Shown here piece after piece: positions 49,001-58,000 of a DNA stretch of 64,000 nucleotides; position 1 is the stretch's first letter; each line of letters starts with the position of its first letter. The notes beneath the pieces were generated by a model. The model did not search any database and was not told where the DNA came from. It saw only the letters and a program-made list of their open reading frames with translations. Origin of the DNA: Cladocopium goreaui (taxonomy: Eukaryota; Sar; Dinophyceae; Suessiales; Symbiodiniaceae); assembly GCA_947184155.2 (NCBI GenBank), contig CAMXCT020000469.1:727001-791000 (forward strand), given 5' to 3'. A program made the translations under genes and the position numbers.

Positions 49001-52000
49001 TCCACGGCGGGACGTACTCCGCCGGCTTCTTCAGGTCGTGCCTCAGGGGCATCTTCCAGCTGTTCTTCTGCAGCTTGTTCATCTGCATCTCCCATACCTC
49101 GGGCTCGCAATCCTGAGGTTGGTTCGTCTGACGCTGGCACTCTTGCCCTTGATCTCTTGGGAACCTTCTTTCTGGCGGCTGTGACTGCATGCCTGCACTT
49201 GTCATCGTATGTGTGGCTGGCATGATCACGTGGTTTTCTGGCCTTGCAAGCCGGGCAATCAAAGGTCACTGGTTCAGTGTCTGGATGTTTGCATTCACCT
49301 GCAACTCTGCTGTGTTGAGGGTCATATTTTGGCAGTCTCCACCGGCACCCCTTGCACTTACGCCAGGGTTCGTTGCCGGCCTCCTCAGGTTCTGGATCTT
49401 CCTGGGCTTCGTCACCGCCGCCCACAGCCACTGACGGCATTGCTTGCACTGGGCGCTCTTTTGTGCTTGCGGCTAGTTGCTGAATGCCGAAGGCTATTCT
49501 GTCGCACATGTCGCGACTCCACTTCTGCGCCTTGCTTGCTTGACCACCGGTCAGCACTGCATGCGGGTGATCACCAGTACAGACTAGGCCCTCAAAAGGT
49601 TCCAGAAGGGTTCGTGTACTGGCCACCAACTCGGTGGCTTTCTTGCACAACTGGCCATTGATGTACTGCTTAACACGGCACTGGTGGAAAACAACTTTGA
49701 CAGTACCTTTATGTTGCAGTACCCTCGGCCAGGGCTCCTCTTGGAAGAGGGTTGATGATTGAGGTTGTTCACATAGGAAATGTCTTTCTTCACTGATTTG
49801 ATGGAGAGCAGCTCGGCCGCAGAACTCTGCAAGAGGCGCGGACTCTTGGTAGCTGCGGTCCCATCCTTCTGGATGTATCACTCGGTTCCAGCGTCCCAGT
49901 GGGCCGAAGGGATCACATCTGGGCGCCATCACGATGACCAAAGGCTTTGCTATGGAAAGGTACGATAACACTTTCCTCTGGGTGCTGGTGTCTGTGAGAT
50001 CACAGCCAGTCAACAGCTCAAAATTGTGGCCTGTGCTGAGCTGACGCTTGACTGCCATTTGAGTGGTCAGTCCCAGACCACCACAGAATTCAACGATTTC
50101 AACACCATATGGTCGATTGATCAAGATCGGATAGGCTTCTTCAAAGTCGACCGCAATGACCATGCCTGGATGTGTTGATGGAGGCAGGTCACTTTCCGAA
50201 CACTGGAAACCGTGTGTAACCCAGGATGATAAGATTTTGTGTCCAATGTTATCTTCTTCGTCGGATGAATATCCGTCGGTGAACATGGACAGTTTTGGGT
50301 CCTTGTCACAAATTGGTGTCAGATCTTCTCCACAGTCGTCGAAATGTTGTTCGACTTGTTTCTTCTTTCTCTTTGGCAAAATGCCATCTTTAGCATGCTG
50401 CTTGGCAGCCAACCGCTGCTCTGTAGGGTAGCATCCGACTTGGATCAGATGAGCTTGTTCATTTTCCACTGGTGCTTCACAGGTGTTGCACCAGGCAGTC
50501 TCACTTGGAACAAGCAGTTCGCAGCAACGGCATTGGAAAAACGTAGCGCAAAAATTGTGTGGTGTCTTGCTTACAGTGCTCTGTGCGGGCAAGGTTAAAC
50601 TTTTAAACACTGAAGATTCTGGTGCGGGATCTCGAGCTCTTGACGAGTCGGAACTCGTCGCGTTGTGCTCTACGTGTTGCGCTGGATGCGCGGATTGACA
50701 TGCTATCTGCTGGCTGTCACTGCCTACGACTGTACCTTCCATTGATACTGTTGAGTCGGCTGACTTCCCAGACACGGATTCGCAAATCCATGCGGACTCC
50801 AGGAGATTGGCCGCTGCTTCAGCTTCATATGTATGGCGTCTCTGGGCAGTGCAGCAGGGATCACGCAGGGCCAAGTCATGCACATGTTCAGCATCTGCAG
50901 GGCATTGGCAGGGCGTGCTCTGCCACTCAAAGGTGCTTGCACACCGGTGGACGACGGCACTGGGGTTCCCACCCGTCGTCTTGAGTCCGAAGGTGCACCA
51001 CCTGTGGGTGCTCAACTTCAAACCACAGACATCCACCAGGGACTGCACACTTGAATGCTCCCATGCTGAAGAGTGCGAACTGGCGATGACAAGCGGAACA
51101 TCATACCGTTGACTTGCCGTCACCAGGACACGCAACCTCTGCATGACCCGAGATAGATTTGTCGCTCCGACAAAGCGCTTGGGATGAGCGAGATCAACCC
51201 ACACCATATCGTACCTGTCTGTTTTGATGAATTCAAGGATGGAATCGAACCCTCCCCGTGTCAGTTCCACAGGCCTCACACGGGTGACTCGGCAATCCAT
51301 TCCTTCAAATGCACATGCATGAGCATCGAAGTTGCTGATGCTCAACAACCTCAGCTCTTCTTCGGCCAGGCTGGATAGTCAACTGGGAGGCGGCTCGCCT
51401 CTGGCTTGACGCACCTCTCTTCGCGCCTTGCGCTTGGCTGTGCGAGTCGCACTTGGGTTCGCCATCACCTCTCTGAGGTGTGCTTCAGCTTTCGCGATCT
51501 CAGCATCGGTTCCGCGCTGCAAGGGTCGAGCGCCTGCAGCTCCAGTCTTGGCCGTTGGCGGATTCTTTGGCTCTGGTGGTGGCTGGAGGAGTCGCTTCGG
51601 CCGCGGCGGCGGCGGCGGCAGCCGCTCCCCTCTCACCACCTCATACTCTTGGCCATCATCTTCCCTCGTCACCAACCGCCGTGGTGGAGGCGGCAGCGGT
51701 GGGCTTGACTTACCTGCACCGCGCTCCTTGGGCAGTTGCGCTGCCACGGACTCGCATGCTTTGGCCACTTCAGCAGGGCGTGCACTGCTGCTTGCTGATC
51801 CACTCTTGGGTGTGATCATCTCCGAAGGCAACGCCACATATGATTTGTCAATTGGCCCTTCACGACGTGGTGTAAGCACCACACTTCCACGGTCAGTGTC
51901 ATATGCTGACGTTTGGTCAGTTGCTGAGCTTGGCGCTCTTTCGACCCCTTCCTCATGGCTAGTCTGGGACCCTTGGGATGCCCATCGTTTTGTCTCCCTT

Positions 52001-55000
52001 GGAACGGCACCTGGCGAGACAGGTGACCGTTTTCGTCTTCGTCCGCGGCCCTCTTCGTCTGGCGACCCCGCCGGGTCTTCTTCCTCTTCTGCTTCACAGC
52101 GTCTCTTCCGGCGGCGCCGCCTGCCACGGCGTGAGCGAGCCCCACTTGGATCCCTGGTCAGCTCCTTTTCTTCGGGGTATCCTTCGCGGTCTGCAATCTC
52201 GTCCAAGGTCAGATTCTTGAAGTCACCTGTGTGACGGCTTGCGGGCTCTGCCTTGGGCTCGGCTGTTGCTTCAACAGAGACTGGCGGAACAGCCTCGTTT
52301 GCAGCTGTCACTTCCGGACTGCTGCTCTTGGCTTCTTCGGCCTCAGCGGCAGGGACTGGCGTCACAGTCTCTCCTGCCTCCGGGGCTGGTTCGTCAGCTG
52401 GTGACGTCGGCGCTTGGGAACCTGCCGCTCTGCTCTGACCTTCCTGGTTCTCCTCGGGTGCATCGGATGCAACTGCAATGCTGGGCTCGACCGGACTTGC
52501 TGCAGCAGGCTCTGACGCTCTGTCTGCATCTTCCGGGGTGTTGGTCGGCTCCTGTTTGCATTGCTCGGTCTTGACAGTGGTCATGTACCCTGACTCGTGG
52601 ATGCCCTCCTCACTGAACAGATGGCGCACTCCCTGAGACCCACTCGCAAGACGTGAGAACTCTTGGAAAGGCAACAGCAGGTGTCCAGTGGCTGCCCGGG
52701 TCAAATTAAAGGTCTCTGTCTCTTCTGCCAGTTCGAAGCGGGACTCTCCTGGCCCCAGCAAGTGTAGCTGGTTGGACACCAGGTCGAGGACTGCCCTGTG
52801 CTGCGTCAAGGACTTCAGGCCCAATAGGGCTGGTGCATTTGACCCTTCGATGACCGGGGCAGAATAGGTGCCACCTTTCACTGTCCCATCGGATCTTGGG
52901 ATGGCCAACGGAATGACCACGTCTTCCCGACAGTTTTGACTTCCCTTGCCGACACCACCGACGCGAAGGGGTGCACTGCGGGTTTCTCGTGATGCGGTCT
53001 TTCCTTGGCTTTGGAGGGTCTTTTCCACCTCCTCAACCCATCCGCTTCCCGCGAGATTCCCATAGCTGCCTGGGTCGACCAGAAGGCCCAACTGACCATC
53101 GTCGCACCTGACAGTCGAATGGTACCCATGGCTGGACTCAGTTGCATCGGCTGGTGTTGGTGGATTTGTTTCGGGGATTGGCCACCATGGATACGACCGG
53201 ATATTGTCCGGCGTCACATATTCTTCAACAGATACTGCACTTGCCTCAGACGGAACTGGGGTCTGGACGGCTTCATTCAGTTGCTCCTCAACTGTGGGCT
53301 GCGCATGGAGGTTGAAGGTCGGCTGCACCCACGAACGATCGACCTGAGTGTCTTCCCTGCAGTTGGGGCATACCAGGCGGATGTCTCCTTCGCCTATGGG
53401 TGCGTTGTGCTGAAGGTACTCACCCACGCAGACACAGTGGAAAACGTGTCGACACTGCAGTCTGCAACAGTGATCCTCTGCCGCAAACCGGTTCAGGCAG
53501 ATTGTGCAGGTGTCTTGGTACACCTCCAGGCCTCCATCGCCGCGGGGGCGAGACTCCCTGGTCTGCGCAGCTTGAGGTTCGGGCTCTTGTTGTTCTTCTT
53601 GCTGTTCACGGTGACTGCGACTCTCACGTCGCCGCTCCTGTCTCCCAGCATGGACCTGAGTGAAGAGACCAGCGGCTTCTGATGCAACTGCTCCTCCACT
53701 AAGTGCCGGTTCAACCATTGCCTGCAGGGCCTGAGTTGCGGCGGTGTATGCTGTCGGCACCGGCGGCAAGACCATTTGCTCAGTGCCACTCCCCACCATT
53801 GGTCTGGTGGTAGACAGTCCTGAGACTTCCAGAAAGGATCTCACATCCGGCACGTGCCATGCAGGAACCGATATTCCGGGGTCCAGCGTCGATGCAGCTG
53901 GACCTTGCCAGTGCGATGGCGCTGGCTGAATTGGGTTACTTGCTGATCCTTGCGGGCGTTCAGCTGTCATCCATGTCCGCCACGGATCGTTCTCCTGCAG
54001 AGGGTCTGGTGTCATGTGATACACCTCAGGAGTTCTGTCACCGGGTCGCGCATTGGCTGCATTAGGAGTCGACACTCCTTCTTGGCTTTGCTGCTGTCCC
54101 TCCTGATTTCCACCATCTTCTCTTGGAGTGCCGATACGACTCCAAGACTGTTCACTTCCAGGCTGGGCCTGAAAGGCGGCAAAGTGCACATACATCGAAC
54201 GGCTCGCTTGGTTTGCCTGCGACGTATGGTGGATCTGGCCAACGGAACTTGTGGCCGCTGCTGCTGGCTGGGAGGCGTCACTCCTCTGTGGGCATCTTGC
54301 ACGGAGGTGGTACTGAGATTGGCAGATGCTGCACTTGAGAACTTCTCCATCTCTGCCTTTCGGGTTCAACCTTCTGCCAAATCCCTTCCCGCTGCTCTTG
54401 CCTCCTTTTCCCTTCCCCTTGTAGAAGGAACTTTGCTGCAGCGTCTCGTTGATGTTGACATAGGCATGTCCAAGGCCTCCTTTACTGCCTTTGCCCTTGC
54501 CTTTGCGACGCAGCACGCGTCGAAGTGCTCTAACAGGCTTGCCAGTGAACCTTCGCCATCTCTTCTTGGCATGTTGGTACCTGCCAAACAGGTATTCATC
54601 CACTTGGAACGAGGACATTCCATTGAGGCCTGAGATGTCCATCAGCGAGTTGTTGTCGCTGGATGTGGCACTGTCTGTGTCCGACTCACCATTGTTCGTG
54701 AGGTAGGACCAGTTTCCACCTGCATCGGCACCGTCAGCTTCTTGGCCATCTTCTTGGTTCGGGCCTGTCTCATCACTGGGGGACGCACCTGCCCAGTAAT
54801 GATTCGACCCCTGATTGCCTCTCAAGGTTGAGGCAATGTTGTCACGATGGCTTTCCACTATGTGTCCAAGCCGTCTGATGGCGCTTGTCATGTGCAAGAA
54901 TTCCTGTTCCGTGGATGGCAACCTATAGCCGAAAGGCTGTGTCAACTGTTGGAACTGGGTATGATTGGCACCAGCAGCTCTCAGCAGAATGAGCGCTGCC

Positions 55001-58000
55001 GTCTCGGTGCTCACTGTGGCTCCCCCGCCATCGGCACGGGCACGTTGTCTGACTATGTCAAACCTTGACAACACCGTGTCGGTTGACTCGCCCGTCCTCC
55101 TGCTGAAGGATAGCAAATCCTGTGCGCTTCGCAACCGCACTTCGTCATCGAGTGGTCCGAAGCGGCTACTGAGGCCGTGGATGAGATAGCTAAGAGGATC
55201 CAGGTGTTGTCCATTCACAACTCCTCCATTCATCACCTCGGCTGGTGACATGGTCCTCGCAACTTCACGGGCAGCACCGCCAAGCTGTGAGATGACCAGG
55301 GCGCACTGTTGGTGCGGCTCAGCATCTGAAGAGATGCTCCACAACATCAAGTCCTGAGTCCACGCTCTGAAGGATGTGTTGGATCCTGGTTCCCACCTCG
55401 GTGGTAGGCGGGCAGTACCGCCCTGCGCTGCACCTGGTTGCCACATCATTCCAAGTGTGGTCAACACCGTCAAGGTGACGGTCAGCATCACGATCGTGTG
55501 GACCCGGTGACGAGACACCGGACCACTGATCCACTTCAGCTTCGGCAGAGGCATGAGTTGCCTTTCATATACTTTTGGAACGGTTGCATTGTCGCAAATT
55601 GGGGAGACGTCACTCCCATTCATCACATCATCATCCAGGGCATCAGGAGAGGCGAAACTCCCCTGGGAGGCGAGACTCCCATTCATGGCGGTGGCCCCAG
55701 TGACGAAACACTGAAGGGCAAGGAGGGTTAGCAGCATCGCTCAACCTGGACGGCACCAAGGAGCTCCGCTACCAACTCGAAAACAAGTTAGGAAGCAACG
55801 TCCTAGCAATCCCAACTCTTTTCCACTCCAACCACACAGGCTACAGGGTGAAACAACTCTCGAGATTAAGTCTTGAGCAGCTCGAAGCTACGGTATGTAC
55901 AGTAGGTCTATGACATGTTGAGTATATATACCACTATATACCCATATTATATCCAATAAGATACCCATATTATATATAAGACCCAGTTCTTGGATGCCGA
56001 ATCCCCACGATGGATGGCACCTCCACCATCTTCCAGGCGCGTTCGATCTCTTTCTTCAGATTCGAGATGGTCGCCTAAAAGCAACGGGGAAGAGCGAAAC
56101 AGGTCGTGTCTCGAAACGGGAAAATGGTGCTTTAGTGGGGTTTTAACAAAGGATCTGCCACTGTGAATCTACTTCAATTTGAGAATGAAAGAAAAATAGA
56201 AAGAAGGATGGATAGACAGACAGACAGACAGATAGATAGATAGAAGAATGTTAAGTTCCAAAGAAAGTTATAGTAGGCCACTTGGCATCAATCATGTCAC
56301 AACACGGGACCCACAACCCTCAGTGACAACTGCCTGAATGGGTCAGATCGCAGAAACCACCCTAAGACCGGGTACGTAAAAACCGCTTGCCATTGCTAAA
56401 CATCATGAAATTGAATAGCTGTGTTAAATTACTGGAGGGTACAGGATGGGGGCCCAGTTCGTTAGCTAAGTTTATAACTACAATAACAATAGTGTATGAT
56501 ACTTATATATTTAGATGGGGGCTGAATTCTATGGTTTATGGTAGATATAACAAACTAGTTATTTGGTGGCTCATCCCACTTAGTAAGTGGGATATAACCC
56601 CAGTTATAAATGGGATAAGTAGGGTTAATCCACTTATAATTGGGGTTATAACCCACTTACTAAGTGAGATGAGCCATCAAGTAATGGATGTTTTCATGGG
56701 GGTTTCTTTAACCAACATTCACATCATGGCTGCGCCAGAGGCCTGGTCCTCTTTCGAGAGGTTCAAAGCGGTCTGCACCTGTCGTGGGGTGAAACCCAGC
56801 ATTTTTTCGAGGTGCTGTTGATGGTGATTTATGGATACCCTCTGGTGAACTAACATAGCAATGGAAAATGGCCATTTATAGTGGATTTTCCCATTAAAAA
56901 TGGTGGATCTTTCCATTGCTATGTTAGTTCACCAGAGGGTAATGTAAAAATGTGGGTTCACAACCAGATAATCATATGAGAACAATCAGAGGAAGAAAAT
57001 AGGTGGTGTTTATGGATGTTCATCTACAAAGATGGTAACTTGACAGGTTTTGACACACCCCCAAAAACATTATCAACAAACATGAAAAGACTAATAAGAA
57101 GAAGAAACAAAAATGAATGATTCTGGGCAAATTGTAACAATTCACTAACCTGAACTGTTGGCCCATTTTGGGATGATTCCTCTAAAATAAACCATGATGA
57201 ACCAGGCGAACCGGGAGAACAGGCGAACCGGTCGTGATCAAATTTACCCAGATGATTGGATCTGGCAAACCCATCATCTGGGTGTCCAAAATCATGGTCA
57301 TCTGGACCCAAATCCATGGGAAAAATCCATGGGATGAGAACCATAGGATTTCAGCGAAAAGTCAGGGCACATCAGGGCAGCCGATTTTCCCAGTCCCAGT
57401 CGCCCATGGTTATGACCAACGTCAGCTACTTGTTTCCAGGGAGCCCCCCAATGTTTTCGAAAAATCTCGTCCCGAAAAATGTGTCACCATTCGAAAAGAG
57501 TCATGTATTTATAGTCGCCAAGATCATGCCATGAAAATATATGAAAAACCCGGTTAGTTTAGCACATAAAAACACATGTTCTAGTTCTATGGAGGCTTCC
57601 TGAGTCATGGGGCTGGCCCTAAGTCCTCCATCGTGCCAGGGGCGGATTTTCCATGAAATAAACATAAATAAAACATCGATCCCCTTCATTTATGGAAAGG
57701 CTGAGAGTCTGAAAATAGGCAACAAAGCCAAACCCAAGGCTTTATCATATTACCCTCTGGTTATGACTAACATAGCCATGGTATAGATGGCCCATAGAAA
57801 TAGATGGTTTATGATGGTTCACCGTTCTTAAAAATGGTGGATCTTTCCATGGCGAACTGTTAGTCATAACCAGATGGTAGATCATATTCTATCATATTCC
57901 ATGTTGTCGAATCATCATTTTGGGCTATCTCCCATTTTCAGACACATCGCCATGGGTTAAAAGGCACCCTGGTACCCCTGATGAACCCCAAAATAGCTGG

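Larger units (their letters stand above)
44729..55923 (-). mobile_element. complete Ty1/copia LTR retrotransposon (element 2)
   Basis: 11,195 bp with 149-bp LTRs at both ends and ATATA duplications at 44724-44728 and 55924-55928. Order on the minus strand: LTR, primer-binding site, long gag, in-frame TGA, very long pol, LTR. More than twice the size of classic copia because of a long gag and extra domains. Lies in an intron of the CFAP58-like gene, same direction as the gene, 92 bp from the donor of the 56021-56074 exon. Both long frames are intact, so the insertion is young. Confidence 0.96.

Noticed and set aside
51428-52234. 268-codon ORF on the plus strand opposite element 2 gag
   Set aside because: Shadow of the low-complexity C-terminal part of gag; the minus frame has the domains.
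53005-54633. Two long plus-strand ORFs (225 and 227 codons) opposite gag
   Set aside because: No recognisable domains; antisense to zinc knuckle, RING and protease coding sequence.
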